From: a virus
Direction: 5' to 3' (one strand)
DNA length: 21,159 nucleotides
IMG/VR virus record: IMGVR_UViG_3300027985_001329
Location: 1 to 21,159 of that record
Shown: positions 20,909-21,159 of the stretch, one piece after another
Numbering within the stretch: the stretch's first letter is position 1
How the letters are laid out: each line of letters begins with the position of its first letter
Position numbers and translations under genes: made by a program
Notes under the pieces: model-generated
The model's database searches: none
The model's input: only the letters and a program-made list of their open reading frames with translations
Told to the model about the DNA's origin: nothing

Positions 20909-20915
20909 AGATAAA

Positions 20916-21159
20916 ATGGATTTTAAAAAAAGTATTCTTGAAAAAAAATGGTTCAAACTTTCTGAAACCCTAAAAGATGAAAAAGAAAAAGGGGAAATTG
21001 AACTTGTAAATCATCTTACTTCTTCTGATTTTATTGATGAAAGAAGTAAAATTGATGAAAATCTTTCTGATGAAGAAAAAAGAAAAATAATTTCAGAGCT
21101 TGTTGCAAAACATCTAATCGCAGGATGGAAATTTTTTAGCTACGGAGAGAAAGATATTC
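20916..21159 (+). CDS. Tail-cassette protein, probably chaperone-like (partial, cut by window end)
   Basis: An open frame from ATG 20916 to the window edge, with ACGGAG as ribosome site. About 81 residues are visible: a lysine/glutamate-rich start (SETLKDEKEKGEIELVNHL), then SDEEKRKIISELVAKHLIAGWKFF. Position after the tail tube fits a tail-assembly chaperone, which often shows charged helical sequence. The 3' end is missing, so a frameshift cannot be checked. Translation may be controlled by the pseudoknot immediately upstream. Confidence 0.6.
   Translation, partial: MDFKKSILEKKWFKLSETLKDEKEKGEIELVNHLTSSDFIDERSKIDENLSDEEKRKIISELVAKHLIAGWKFFSYGEKDI

Overview
The window is a contiguous, AT-rich (about one third G+C by eye, not computed) segment of a tailed double-stranded DNA phage or prophage. 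Every supported gene is on the plus strand. Genes are tightly packed, with many ATGA-type stop/start overlaps. The host is not identified. Strong Shine-Dalgarno use argues against Bacteroidota. The frequent ribosome site GAAAGGA pairs with a 16S tail ending in CCUCCUUUC, as in Bacillota and, as I recall, spirochaetes. Two genes carry Sec-type signal peptides. No integrase, lysis gene, tRNA or CRISPR array is visible.

Left region (1-1150): the end of an unknown gene, a 33-aa membrane peptide, a DUF1064-type PD-(D/E)XK protein and a small ribbon-helix-helix regulator. A near-consensus sigma70 promoter overlaps the regulator's stop codon. It drives a structured RNA of about 108 nt ending in an intrinsic terminator, then a small beta-barrel-like protein, then a second terminator.

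Replication and early region (1151-9115): a replisome-organiser-like initiator with iteron-like repeats and a polypurine tract inside its gene (a candidate origin), two helicase-loader-like proteins, SSB, a pentapeptide-repeat protein, a zinc-ribbon protein, a PAPS-reductase-like PP-loop enzyme, and many small, often cysteine-rich or membrane-bound unknowns.

Late region (9112-21159): a secreted or structural beta-rich protein closes the first half and is followed by a terminator and a late promoter. The order is then the standard head and tail cassette: small and large terminase, DUF4055-like portal, MuF-type head protein, scaffold-like protein, SU10-type major capsid protein, a signal-peptide-bearing protein, head-tail adaptor, stopper, gp10-like neck protein, tail terminator, tail tube and a truncated chaperone-like gene.

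The most unusual content is non-coding. The 786-893 RNA can form a loop-loop (kissing) interaction. A complex operator-like leader (15113-15190) precedes the scaffold and capsid genes. A 15-bp stem at 20859-20898 has a loop that pairs perfectly with the ribosome-binding region of the next gene, making an H-type pseudoknot between the tail tube and the next tail gene.
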